Assembly (NCBI GenBank): GCA_014860225.1
Contig: JACZKE010000001.1
Span: 31,338 to 95,337, forward strand
Length of the DNA stretch: 64,000 nucleotides
Direction of reading: 5' to 3'
From: Desulfuromonadales bacterium
GTDB taxonomy: Bacteria > Desulfobacterota > Desulfuromonadia > Desulfuromonadales > BM103
Shown: positions 8,242 to 15,515 of the stretch, in pieces
Layout of the letters: every line of letters begins with the position of its first letter
Position numbering within the stretch: the stretch's first letter is position 1
Position numbers and translations under genes: made by a program
Notes under the pieces: model-generated
What the model saw: the letters and a program-made list of their open reading frames with translations, nothing else
Told to the model about the DNA's origin: nothing
Databases searched by the model: none

Positions 8242-9467
8242 AGAAGTCACTCCTGAAAACATTTTTTGCCCTTTCCGCATCACTATGGCTTTGTGGATAT
8301 CTGTTCACTTCGGTTTCTGTCGCGAGCACGTCACTACCCGCATGGAGCGGCTCCATCAAGTCTCTCAACCTTTACGGCGAAGAGGCACCTGCCGACCTTT
8401 TCTCCGCATATCATCTTTCCAGCAATCGGGCACGCCTGAATATGGACTGGCAGCCTGCCCAAAGCTGGCATCTTGAAACCTCTCTCGATCATCAGTACCT
8501 CTGGAGTGACCCATCGAGGGCTTTTCCTTTAGCATCCAGCGGTTACAACCGCCATCTGGATATGGACAAAGTCTGGCAGCACGGCGAGCATGGCGCCAGT
8601 CGTCTGCAGGTCGACCGGTTGAACCTGCAATGGCGTACCGGAAAAGTGGACACCACCTTGGGACGTCAGGCCGTTGGTTTTGGTCGAATCCTTATCTATT
8701 CTCCGCTTGATGTCATCGCTCCGTTTGCCCCGGATGCAATTGACACGGAAATCCGTATCGGCATAGATGCCCTGCATACCATCTTCAACTATGGACTCGA
8801 CGGGCAACTTGGTGCCATTGCCGTCTGGGGAGCAGAAGCGCGATACGACTCCTTCCTGGCAACCTGGACGGACAACCGCGCCGGACTGGATATACTGATG
8901 ATCGGCGGCAGATTACGCGGACACACCATGTTCGGTGCCGGCATGGCCGGCAGCCTCGGCACACTCGGGCTGAAAGCTGAATTCAGCATCCATAAAAGTA
9001 GAGAGGGTGAAGATACAACTGGCGTTCTGCATGATGTTTATACGCTAGCCGCCATTGAAACCTGGTACCGTTTTGACAACGGCATCTCCTTGATCGCTCA
9101 GTACCTCTATAATGGTCCGGGTGCTGATGATCCCGAAGACTACCCCAAAGTCCTCGTCTCGGCTCCCCTGCAGGAAGGGCTCACCCATCTGCTTGGACAA
9201 CACTACCTGATCGCAGCGCCATCCTACGAACTCCATTCTCTGGCAACAGCGCAAAGTCTGATACTTTACAATCTTGGGGACCACTCGGCATTGATTAGGC
9301 CCACCCTCGATCTCAGCCTCGCTGACAACCTGTCCTTACAGCTCTTCTGGACCTGGAACATCGGTCAGAAGCCACGGGCGGCCTCCCCACTTCTGCCGGT
9401 TGAACCTCGCAGTGAGTTCGGCTTGCGAGGTGACAGTGGCGGGTTGTTTCTCACATGGTTTTTCTGA
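8238..9467 (+). CDS. Putative outer-membrane beta-barrel protein linked to the ABC exporter
   Basis: This 409-residue protein has a signal peptide (cleavage near residue 30, after SVSVAS) and ends in ...LFLTWFF. An aromatic last residue like this is typical of barrels inserted by the BAM machine. The sequence alternates polar and aromatic residues, and GRQAVGFGRI around residue 140 resembles porin-like barrels. I do not recognise a named family. Tight coupling to the ATPase gene suggests it is the outer-membrane partner or substrate of the LolA-like/permease/ATPase system. The role is inferred from context only. Confidence 0.7.
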   Translation: MKKSLLKTFFALSASLWLCGYLFTSVSVASTSLPAWSGSIKSLNLYGEEAPADLFSAYHLSSNRARLNMDWQPAQSWHLETSLDHQYLWSDPSRAFPLASSGYNRHLDMDKVWQHGEHGASRLQVDRLNLQWRTGKVDTTLGRQAVGFGRILIYSPLDVIAPFAPDAIDTEIRIGIDALHTIFNYGLDGQLGAIAVWGAEARYDSFLATWTDNRAGLDILMIGGRLRGHTMFGAGMAGSLGTLGLKAEFSIHKSREGEDTTGVLHDVYTLAAIETWYRFDNGISLIAQYLYNGPGADDPEDYPKVLVSAPLQEGLTHLLGQHYLIAAPSYELHSLATAQSLILYNLGDHSALIRPTLDLSLADNLSLQLFWTWNIGQKPRAASPLLPVEPRSEFGLRGDSGGLFLTWFF

Positions 9468-9504
9468 CAACTCCCTCTTTCGTTGCATAAATTTAAAATG
9501 GGCT

Positions 9505-9532
9505 TTGCAGACCTTCAAACACCTGTTATGAT
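9505..9532 (+). promoter_or_regulatory. Sigma-70-type promoter of the OmpA gene
   Basis: TTGCAG (9505-9510), a 16-base spacer and TATGAT (9527-9532) lie about 60 bases before the gene. A strong GGAGGAGG ribosome site precedes ATG 9594, in line with an abundant outer-membrane protein. Confidence 0.6.
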
Positions 9533-9593
9533 TCTCTTTCAGACCGTTATTACATACTAGAGATGGTACTATTCAATTGGAGGAGGTCAGCAA

Positions 9594-10757
9594 ATGAAGT
9601 ACTTAAAGGTTGGCTTACTGGCAACCCTGGTCGCGGTTTTGTTCACGACAACGACTCAGGCGGGACAGCGTGAAGGAGCTTTCAGTCTCTCGCCGATGAT
9701 CGGCTATCACGTGTTTGAAGGAAGCCAGAATACGGAGGATGCCATAATCGGAGGTTTATCTCTCGGCTATAATGTGAGTAAGCGCTGGGCCGCTGAGCTT
9801 GAAGTTCGATACACTCCGACAGAAACAGACCTGCCCGCACAGGAGGACATCAACGCCTGGTCAGCTGGTGTGAATGCCCTCTACCACTTTAATCCTGACG
9901 GTCCTTTCGTGCCTTATGCCTCAGCCGGTTTCGGTGTCATGTACTTCAATAGTGACGACTATGAAGACGATGGAGACTACATGATGAACTGGGGCGTCGG
10001 TGCCAAGTATTTTATAAACGACGACTTTGCCCTGCGCATGGATCTACGCCATCTCGTTGACTTACATTCCGACCGTGAGTGGGATCACAACGGCGATGAC
10101 CAGCTAGACAATAACTTCCTTGCAACAGCCGGTCTTTACTGGCAGTTCGGTGGTCCGGCGATCCTCCCGCCGCCGCCACTCGACAGTGACCGCGATGGTA
10201 TCCCCGACTTGCGTGACAAATGCCCTGACACGCCACTGGGCGTCATGGTCGATGCAGTCGGCTGTCCACCGGTCGAAAAAACCCCACCGCCCCCACCTGC
10301 GAAGTTTATCGATGGTGATGACGATGGCGATGGCGTACTTAACAGCCGTGACAAGTGTCCCGGGACATTAAAGGGTGTGATTGTCGACGAGGATGGCTGC
10401 CCGGTGTCATTAACCATTCAGATTGAGTTTGATTTCGACAAATCGCAAGTCCGTCCCGAGTACCATGAAAAGCTGCGTGAAGCGGCTGCATTCATCAAGC
10501 AGTATCCCGAAACCAAGTTCCTGATCGCCGGTCATACCGACAGCATCGGTTCCGTTACATATAACAAGGAGCTCTCCATGCGTCGCGCCGCCGCAGTCAA
10601 AAAATACCTGGTTGAGGAGTTCGGCATTGCTGCACACCTGATGACGCCGCGTGGCTACGGCGAAAACCAGCCCATTGCCGACAATGACACCGAAGCAGGA
10701 CGTCAGCGTAATCGTCGCGTTGAAGTGATCTGCTGCCTGGTGATCCCTCCGGAATAA
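9594..10757 (+). CDS. OmpA-family protein with beta-barrel, thrombospondin type-3 repeats and peptidoglycan-binding domain
   Basis: This 387-residue protein has a signal peptide (cleavage near residue 23) and an eight-strand OmpA-like barrel to about residue 185. Two acidic calcium-type repeats follow (DSDRDGIPDLRDKCP and DGDGVLNSRDKCP), separated by a Pro-rich linker. The C-terminal OmpA domain (about residues 275-385) has the motif HTDSIGS...N..LS..RA..V and ends in RQRNRRVEV. It anchors the outer membrane to peptidoglycan. It has its own promoter and a strong terminator, so it is monocistronic. Confidence 0.92.
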   Translation: MKYLKVGLLATLVAVLFTTTTQAGQREGAFSLSPMIGYHVFEGSQNTEDAIIGGLSLGYNVSKRWAAELEVRYTPTETDLPAQEDINAWSAGVNALYHFNPDGPFVPYASAGFGVMYFNSDDYEDDGDYMMNWGVGAKYFINDDFALRMDLRHLVDLHSDREWDHNGDDQLDNNFLATAGLYWQFGGPAILPPPPLDSDRDGIPDLRDKCPDTPLGVMVDAVGCPPVEKTPPPPPAKFIDGDDDGDGVLNSRDKCPGTLKGVIVDEDGCPVSLTIQIEFDFDKSQVRPEYHEKLREAAAFIKQYPETKFLIAGHTDSIGSVTYNKELSMRRAAAVKKYLVEEFGIAAHLMTPRGYGENQPIADNDTEAGRQRNRRVEVICCLVIPPE

Positions 10758-10782
10758 TCTTTCATTGCAGTCAACAAAGCCG

Positions 10783-10818
10783 GAAAGGGCCGACACATTT
10801 GTGTCGGCCCTTTCTGTT
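10783..10818 (+). terminator. Rho-independent terminator of the OmpA gene
   Basis: A perfect 14-bp stem (GAAAGGGCCGACAC with GTGTCGGCCCTTTC) and a 4-base loop are followed by TGTTTG. The A-rich left flank also allows function on the other strand for the convergent operon. Confidence 0.9.
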
Positions 10819-10828
10819 TGCGCGGCGT

Positions 10829-10997
10829 CTAGCAGCTTGTCGGACTATCCATGAGCCGGCTGCAAATCCGGCTGTTTGGCCCATATTTCAGCTCCTTTTT
10901 GGTCCATAGCTACGGCTATAAACCTGCAAATGAGCTAAAATCTGTTCTCAAACATCCAAATTTTCGCTTCGGCCCGTATAGTCCGACAGGCTGCTAG
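10829..10997. repeat. ~169-bp palindromic element, copy B
   Basis: Terminal inverted repeats of about 20 bp (CTAGCAGCTTGTCGGACTAT at 10829-10848, its near-complement at 10978-10997) enclose an interior that itself folds as a long imperfect hairpin. It is almost identical to copy C at 28525-28694 in opposite orientation; I count only a handful of differences. It holds no open reading frame of note and lies exactly between convergent genes. Confidence 0.9.
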
Positions 10998-11001
10998 GTT
11001 T

Positions 11002-11649
11002 TTACACGATACGCTCTGCTACCAACAAGTAGGGAGCATCGCTGTAATTGACTACCCGCAGGGATAGAACATGCCAGTGATCACGGGTCAAATGACAAAA
11101 GAACGCATTAACTGCGGCCCCCTCTTCTGCTCCACCGGGATGGCCGGGATAGACGGTTACCACAAGGCGTCCCCGGGGAGCAAGCAGGTGCAGGGACTGC
11201 TGTAGTGCCGCCAGGGTAGAATCCGGGCGTGTGATCAGCGCCGGATCCCCTCCCGGCAGGTATCCGAGATTGGCCATGATTGCTTTGGCAGGATGCTGCA
11301 ACACCTTACCGATGGTACTGTGGCAGGCTTGAACCAGGAAAACTCCGGACTGTTTCGGGAGGGCTCGATCTCCGGGCCAGCAGTTTACAACAAGGCCATG
11401 ATTCCGCAAAAGCGCCGCAGCCTGCTCAAGGGCCGAGGCTTGCAAATCAAATGCGACCACCTGCCCTGCCGGGCCAATCGCTCTCGCCAACCGGCAAGTA
11501 TCTCTCCCCTTGCCTGCGGTCAAGTCAACAGCCAGGTCACCTGGGAGCAGGACTTCGCAGGCAAGCAGCTGACTCCAGGACACAATGCTTATCAGGGGTG
11601 GCGATCCGGGGCAGGGAGCTGATCGTTGCGGGCTGCTTATTAGACTCAT
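11002..11649 (-). CDS. MnmM/YtqB-type rRNA_methylase-family SAM methyltransferase
   Basis: This 215-residue protein has a SAM motif (AVDLTAGKGRDT, near residue 42) and the family hallmark MANLGYLPGGDP near residue 125. PF06962 members such as B. subtilis YtqB (MnmM) methylate the wobble uridine modification nm5(s2)U in tRNA; this activity is inferred. The protein is slightly longer than YtqB because of an N-terminal extension, and the start has only a weak ribosome site, so the true start may lie downstream. It is the last gene of the minus-strand run from 13071. Its stop codon is four bases from repeat copy B. Confidence 0.8.
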   Translation of the reverse strand: MSLISSPQRSAPCPGSPPLISIVSWSQLLACEVLLPGDLAVDLTAGKGRDTCRLARAIGPAGQVVAFDLQASALEQAAALLRNHGLVVNCWPGDRALPKQSGVFLVQACHSTIGKVLQHPAKAIMANLGYLPGGDPALITRPDSTLAALQQSLHLLAPRGRLVVTVYPGHPGGAEEGAAVNAFFCHLTRDHWHVLSLRVVNYSDAPYLLVAERIV

Positions 11650-11715
11650 TGCCGGTTATTTGATTCTCTCTGTTCTCTTGAAACAGGCAAAAAGCACACT
11701 TCACACCTCAAATCT

Positions 11716-12183
11716 CTAGCTCCCGGCCCCGGAAACCCTCGTTTCGTCCAGAACCTTCACCTTGCGATCGATGACATCTTTATGGTCGAGACGCAGCAGG
11801 GTGGCAAGCTGCCGGGCCAGGGCGTCTTCGTATTTATCGAGCACTCCGTCGGCATAGATAACCCGCCAGACACCTTCCATGACGTTGAGTTTTTCCTCGC
11901 GGCTGAAATGAGCGTTGATGACTTGTGCAAACTGAAAAAGGTCGAGGCTTTGCTCGCGATGCTGGTGGGAGTAATCAACTAATTCAGCAATCGCAACTTG
12001 CGAAAGACTGAACTTTTTGGCCAGCAGATCGTTTACGATTTTCGCTTCGATCGCATGATAGTTGCCATCGCTATGCGCAACCTCAAGGAGCAGGGCGCAG
12101 GTCGCGATCTGGATCCGCTCGAAGCGGCTTTCCTCGACGGCATCATCTTCTCCCTGCAACATCTTCATGATACGATTTAACAT
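11716..12183 (-). CDS. TerB-family (tellurite-resistance-like) protein
   Basis: This 155-residue helical protein matches the TerB-like fold. The two paired acidic motifs are present: EVAHSDGNYHAIE around residue 35, and VIYADGVLDKYEDAL around residue 107. In TerB these acidic loops bind metal. The family is linked to envelope stress and metal response, but no other ter genes are nearby, so a tellurite role is not supported. It lies five bases downstream of the DUF190 gene, so they are probably co-transcribed. Confidence 0.85.
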   Translation of the reverse strand: MLNRIMKMLQGEDDAVEESRFERIQIATCALLLEVAHSDGNYHAIEAKIVNDLLAKKFSLSQVAIAELVDYSHQHREQSLDLFQFAQVINAHFSREEKLNVMEGVWRVIYADGVLDKYEDALARQLATLLRLDHKDVIDRKVKVLDETRVSGAGS

Positions 12184-12188
12184 ATGCT

Positions 12189-12521
12189 TTAATTGTCCTT
12201 GTGAAAGTTAATGACACGGGCTTTTTCCAGAGTAATCAAACCACCCCTGAACATCCCCTCGATCAGCGGCAGAACAGCATTGATCTTCTCTTCGCAATCG
12301 ACCACTTCGACAACCACAGGAAGATCACTGCTCAAACGCAGGAAACGATCGGAGTGGACTTCATTCTTGCGACCGTAACCCATCGCCCCTTTGATGACTG
12401 TGGTACCGGCGATACCTTCGACACGGAAAAGCTCGACCAGAGCCTCGTAGAGCGGTTGATTTTGATAACGGTCACTCTCACCAACAAAGATCCGCATCAA
12501 CACCATCTCTTCCTGTTTCAA
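12189..12521 (-). CDS. DUF190 (PII-like) protein next to the fluoride channel
   Basis: This 110-residue DUF190 protein has a small alpha/beta fold related to PII signal proteins. Characteristic blocks are RIFVGESDRYQNQPLYEALVE and GIAGTTVIKGAMGYG. DUF190 genes are very often next to crcB, and here the two are 19 bases apart, so a role in controlling or assisting the fluoride channel is a fair inference. No enzymatic motif is seen. Confidence 0.88.
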   Translation of the reverse strand: MKQEEMVLMRIFVGESDRYQNQPLYEALVELFRVEGIAGTTVIKGAMGYGRKNEVHSDRFLRLSSDLPVVVEVVDCEEKINAVLPLIEGMFRGGLITLEKARVINFHKDN

Positions 12522-12540
12522 AATGTTCTCCTCTCAGTTT

Positions 12541-12912
12541 TCACATCTGCCGAGCAAGGTAAATTCCAACAAGCGCGGCAACGATACAGACGCTTACATT
12601 TAAAAGGATATTCGCTCCGGCCGCAACCACACTGCCTTCTTCCAGCAACCTGACTGTTTCATAAGAGAAGGTGGAAAAGGTTGTGAAACCACCTAAAAAT
12701 CCGACTGTCAGGCCAAACCGCAGCTCAGGACTCAACAAGGTGCTGCGCAGGCTTCCCTCCATCACCAATCCGAGCAGAAGAGAGCCGGTCACGTTGACAG
12801 CCAACGTTCCGTATGGCAGATTCTTGCCGGCAAGGGTATAGATCCAACCTGAAACCAAATAGCGCGCAACGCACCCCATGCCGCCGAAGACACCCAAATA
12901 GAGAATTTTCAT
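12541..12912 (-). CDS. crcB: Fluoride ion channel CrcB/Fluc
   Basis: This 123-residue inner-membrane protein has four predicted helices. The key motifs are GAxxR-like GCVARYLVS at the N-terminus, the asparagine in LAVNVTGSLLLG and the Phe-box GFLGGFTTFSTFSYE. It works as a dual-topology dimer that releases fluoride from the cytoplasm. ATG 12912 is chosen because an AGGTG site lies nine bases upstream; a GTG at 12924 is possible. It lies 12 bases downstream of a small lipoprotein gene. I looked for a fluoride riboswitch upstream of the group and did not see one. Confidence 0.92.
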   Translation of the reverse strand: MKILYLGVFGGMGCVARYLVSGWIYTLAGKNLPYGTLAVNVTGSLLLGLVMEGSLRSTLLSPELRFGLTVGFLGGFTTFSTFSYETVRLLEEGSVVAAGANILLNVSVCIVAALVGIYLARQM

Positions 12913-12924
12913 TTGAGCAGGCAC

Positions 12925-13071
12925 CTAGAAACGTTTCTGCAAAAGGGCGTCGAACTCAGTGCCACACGCAGGGCAATGGACCTTAGCTCTTTCCTTATCT
13001 GAAGCTGGAATACAAGCAGCCAACAGCATGGATAGGACAAGTCCAACAAAAAGAACACGAATGATATGCAT
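12925..13071 (-). CDS. Small lipoprotein (48 aa) with a C-P-x-C-G motif
   Basis: This short gene starts at ATG 13071 after CAGGAG and ends at TAG 12925. It has a hydrophobic N-terminus and a clear lipobox (LLAAC, Cys20). The mature peptide is only 29 residues and holds the motif HCPACGTEFD, half of a zinc ribbon. A lipoprotein this short with one CxxC could bind metal or haem, or act as a dimer. It is the first gene of the crcB-DUF190-terB-methyltransferase run. The function is unknown, and homologue conservation is needed to confirm it. Confidence 0.65.
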   Translation of the reverse strand: MHIIRVLFVGLVLSMLLAACIPASDKERAKVHCPACGTEFDALLQKRF

Positions 13072-13125
13072 AACAGTTTACTCCTGATAGAGTTCAAAGA
13101 ATAAAGGGTAAAATTCAAGTAAAAC

Positions 13126-13154
13126 ATTATGCGGTTGGTACGACAAACTGTCAA
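13126..13154 (-). promoter_or_regulatory. Sigma-70-type promoter for the lipoprotein-crcB operon
   Basis: Read on the minus strand: TTGACA (13154-13149), a 17-base spacer and CATAAT (13131-13126). The start of the 48-residue lipoprotein gene is about 55 bases downstream. Confidence 0.6.
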
Positions 13155-13183
13155 CTTTTCATGGCGCTCCGCCAAGACCCCTC

Positions 13184-13212
13184 TTGCATAACGACATTCA
13201 GTTTGGTATATA
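13184..13212 (+). promoter_or_regulatory. Sigma-70-type promoter of rpoH
   Basis: TTGCAT (13184-13189), a 17-base spacer and TATATA (13207-13212). The transcription start would fall inside the CIRCE operator that begins four bases downstream. Confidence 0.7.
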
Positions 13213-13215
13213 TAC

Positions 13216-13242
13216 CTAGCACTCTACCCGGGTGAGTGCCAA
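13216..13242 (+). promoter_or_regulatory. CIRCE operator (HrcA binding site) upstream of rpoH
   Basis: CTAGCACTC, nine bases, then GAGTGCCAA. This matches the CIRCE consensus TTAGCACTC-N9-GAGTGCTAA at 16 of 18 positions. It lies directly downstream of the -10 box, where bound HrcA would block transcription. HrcA itself is not encoded in the window. Confidence 0.88.
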
Positions 13243-13268
13243 ACCTCCACATTTACAGGACTTAGGAT

Positions 13269-14114
13269 ATGAGCACTTTGAATTTACCAGTCACAACCGA
13301 CACCCTTGAACATTACATGGTCCAGGTCAATCGCTTTGATCTGCTAAGCGCAGCCGAAGAGCGAGAGCTTGCAATCAGACATCTGCGTGATGGCGATACA
13401 GAGGCTGCCCACCGTTTGATCTGTGCCAATCTTCGCTTTGTCGTCAAGGTCGCCAATGAATACCGTGGCTATGGTCTACGTCTACTCGACCTTGTCCAGG
13501 AAGGGAATATTGGCCTGATGATGGCTGTTAAAAAGTTCGATCCGGAACGCGGAACGCGTCTAATCACTTATGCCGTCTGGTGGATTCGCGCCTATATCCA
13601 GAGTTACATCATGCGCAGTTGGTCACTGGTGAAAATCGGAACCACGCAGATGCAGAAAAAACTCTTTTTCAAACTGGCCCAGACGCGAAGCGCCCTGCTC
13701 AACCTGACCGGCTCTGAGCAAATCGGTGACATCGCCCAGGAACTCGACGTCAATGAGGATATTGTCGCCGAGATGAGTCAGCGTATGGGAAGCCGCGACA
13801 CCTCTCTGGATGTCGAGTTGACCGAGGGCGAAGGTTATACCCTGCTCAGCACCCTGGCAGACAAAAGCGACAACCAGGAAGAACTCCTGCTTGCGCATGA
13901 GGAACAACAACTGAACACCGAGCGCACCTCGGCAGCGCTGGAAGTACTCACCCCCCGCGAACGTCATATCATTGAACAGAGAATTCTGTCCGACACACCC
14001 AGAACCTTGCAGGATCTCGCAGATGAATTCGATATCAGCCGTGAACGTGTCCGCCAGATTGAACAAAACTCTCTGCACAAACTGCGTGCAGTGATGACAG
14101 AACAGCCGTCCTGA
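13269..14114 (+). CDS. rpoH: RNA polymerase heat-shock sigma factor RpoH (sigma-32)
   Basis: This 281-residue sigma-70-family factor has region 2 (LICANLRFVVKVANEYRGYG, then LDLVQEGNIGLM and the -10 recognition block TYAVWWIRAYIQSYI). The RpoH box follows (MQKKLFFKLAQ, near residue 135). A C-terminal region 4 helix-turn-helix comes last (LQDLADEFDISRERVRQIEQ). Region 1.1 is absent, as usual for RpoH. It directs transcription of chaperones and proteases on heat shock. The CIRCE element upstream puts its synthesis under HrcA, linking the two heat-shock systems. Confidence 0.95.
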   Translation: MSTLNLPVTTDTLEHYMVQVNRFDLLSAAEERELAIRHLRDGDTEAAHRLICANLRFVVKVANEYRGYGLRLLDLVQEGNIGLMMAVKKFDPERGTRLITYAVWWIRAYIQSYIMRSWSLVKIGTTQMQKKLFFKLAQTRSALLNLTGSEQIGDIAQELDVNEDIVAEMSQRMGSRDTSLDVELTEGEGYTLLSTLADKSDNQEELLLAHEEQQLNTERTSAALEVLTPRERHIIEQRILSDTPRTLQDLADEFDISRERVRQIEQNSLHKLRAVMTEQPS

Positions 14115-14164
14115 GAACTTGCCGATTGAAGAAACAATTGACAAACAGGCTGAGTTATCGTTAT

Positions 14165-14322
14165 CTAGGTATCTGTCTGACCATACGGGCCGAAGTGAAA
14201 ATTTGCATGCAGATTCAGACTCGTTGAACGTTTAGAACCGTAACCACAATCTGAAAAGATTTTGAAAGCTGTGCGGCTAAGCGTGCTTACAGCAGATTAA
14301 CGTAGAACCCGACAGGTTCATG
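14165..14322. repeat. Degraded copy of the ~165-bp palindromic element (copy D)
   Basis: The left ~37 bases (CTGTCTGACCATACGGGCCG and following) match the right arm of copies B and C. The right end has CCGACAGGT in inverted orientation. The interior has drifted beyond recognition. It fills most of the gap between rpoH and bamD. Confidence 0.55.
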
Positions 14323-14381
14323 GTACCTTCCAGCTATCGACAGAATCAACTCAATAAACTTCACTATCAGAGGCGTTCAGG

Positions 14382-15125
14382 ATGCATAAATCATTAATTT
14401 GTCTTTTTCTCATAAGCCTTATCTTCCTTGCTGCTTGCGGATCCAAAACTGTCGCTCCTGCAAAGAATACCGGATTTTATTTCCAGGAAGGTGAAGAATT
14501 CTTTGAAAAGGGGCTCTACCGAGACGCAATTGCTTCTTGGGAAAAGGTCAGAGACAGTTACTTCTCGCCTGAACTGAACACCCTCGCCGAACTAAAGATT
14601 GCCGAAGCTCATTTTCTTGGTGAAGAATACATCGAAGCGGCGGTTGCCTACGAGGCGTTTCTAACAAATCATCCCGGACATCCACGTGTTGCTGACGTTC
14701 TTTATCAGCTAGGTCTCTCCTATATGTACCAGATACTGTCCGTTGACCAGGACCAGACGTCAACGAACTTCGCACTCAACACCTTCAAAACTCTGCAGGA
14801 ACGATTCCCGCAAGACCGTCGCCATGAAGAGGTGCAGATTTACATTGATCGCTGTAACAATCAGTTAGCAGCAAGCGAGCTCAATATTGGTGTATTCTAC
14901 CTGCGCACCAAGTCTTACTCGGCATCCGTCAATCGGATTGAAGGGTTGCTGAAGAAGTACCCGAATTATTATGAGCGTGACAAGGCCTACTACTACCTCG
15001 GTCAGGCCTACCTTCTGGGCGGTGAAAAAGAAAAGGCGGTCGTGGCATTCAATACGCTTTTCAACGATTATACCGGCAGTGAATTTATCCACGATGCTCA
15101 GCGATTCATCGAAAAAAACAACTGA
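14382..15125 (+). CDS. bamD: Outer-membrane assembly lipoprotein BamD
   Basis: This 247-residue lipoprotein has a signal peptide and lipobox (FLAAC, Cys19). The rest is made of TPR-like helical pairs (EFFEKGLYRDAIASWEKV, AAVAYEAFLTNHPGH, ALNTFKTLQERFPQD, SVNRIEGLLKKYPNYY, AVVAFNTLFNDYTGS), the YfiO/BamD pattern. BamD sits on the inner face of the outer membrane and recruits unfolded barrel proteins to BamA. Length is close to the usual ~245. It is monocistronic with its own terminator. Another TPR lipoprotein of the same superfamily cannot be fully excluded. Confidence 0.85.
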   Translation: MHKSLICLFLISLIFLAACGSKTVAPAKNTGFYFQEGEEFFEKGLYRDAIASWEKVRDSYFSPELNTLAELKIAEAHFLGEEYIEAAVAYEAFLTNHPGHPRVADVLYQLGLSYMYQILSVDQDQTSTNFALNTFKTLQERFPQDRRHEEVQIYIDRCNNQLAASELNIGVFYLRTKSYSASVNRIEGLLKKYPNYYERDKAYYYLGQAYLLGGEKEKAVVAFNTLFNDYTGSEFIHDAQRFIEKNN

Positions 15126-15146
15126 TTTCCAAAGAGCCTGCAAGAT

Positions 15147-15178
15147 TAAAAAGCCCAACCGCGAGGATGGGCTTTTTA
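15147..15178 (+). terminator. Rho-independent terminator after bamD
   Basis: TAAAAAGCCCA pairs with TGGGCTTTTTA around a 10-base loop, with the T-run inside the 3' arm. Confidence 0.88.
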
Positions 15179-15237
15179 CGTTTCAGGACGCACAGTTGAG
15201 GACGGCGAAATGCATACAGGATACAGTATATTTTCCC

Positions 15238-15266
15238 TTGACTTGCCGGAGACCGCATACTATAAA
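15238..15266 (+). promoter_or_regulatory. Promoter with long structured leader for the CoA-transferase gene
   Basis: TTGACT (15238-15243), a 17-base spacer and TATAAA (15261-15266) make a strong sigma-70-type promoter. The predicted leader is about 240 bases and holds a hairpin (15325-15364) and a perfect 20-bp palindrome (15473-15492). Several GTATAC-like dyads surround the promoter and could be operators. Confidence 0.65.
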
Positions 15267-15324
15267 AATGTTCTATTCTGTATACATTGCCTTGATACAG
15301 CATATGGACATTCGTTATAAAGTC

Positions 15325-15364
15325 AGCCCGAAGCAACCAGTTTTTTACTCGCCTGCTTCGGGCT
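15325..15364 (+). promoter_or_regulatory. Leader hairpin upstream of the CoA-transferase gene
   Basis: AGCCCGAAGCA and TGCTTCGGGCT form an 11-bp perfect stem with an 18-base T-rich loop. No T-run follows, so it is not a classical terminator. It lies in the predicted 5' leader between promoter and start codon. Confidence 0.55.
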
Positions 15365-15472
15365 TGATGAAATTGCACCTGAAGACCCTATACATAAAGC
15401 ATTACAGAAATCATCATCGCCGTGATAAAGGACAGCGTTTCAACAAGACTTTTTCCCGGCAACCCATTCTAA

Positions 15473-15492
15473 ATTCGGGATATATCCCGAAT
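15473..15492 (+). promoter_or_regulatory. Perfect 20-bp palindrome just before the CoA-transferase ribosome site
   Basis: ATTCGGGATA followed directly by TATCCCGAAT; it ends 12 bases before the GGAGGAG ribosome site. It could be a protein-binding dyad or an RNA hairpin that affects translation. The sequence alone does not decide. Confidence 0.6.
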
Positions 15493-15515
15493 AAATTCCA
15501 TCATGGAGGAGAGAA

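Noticed and set aside
13072..13200. Possible fluoride riboswitch ahead of the crcB operon
   Set aside because: I looked for the GGNGATGG...CTGATG pattern on the minus strand and did not find it; a normal promoter lies there instead.
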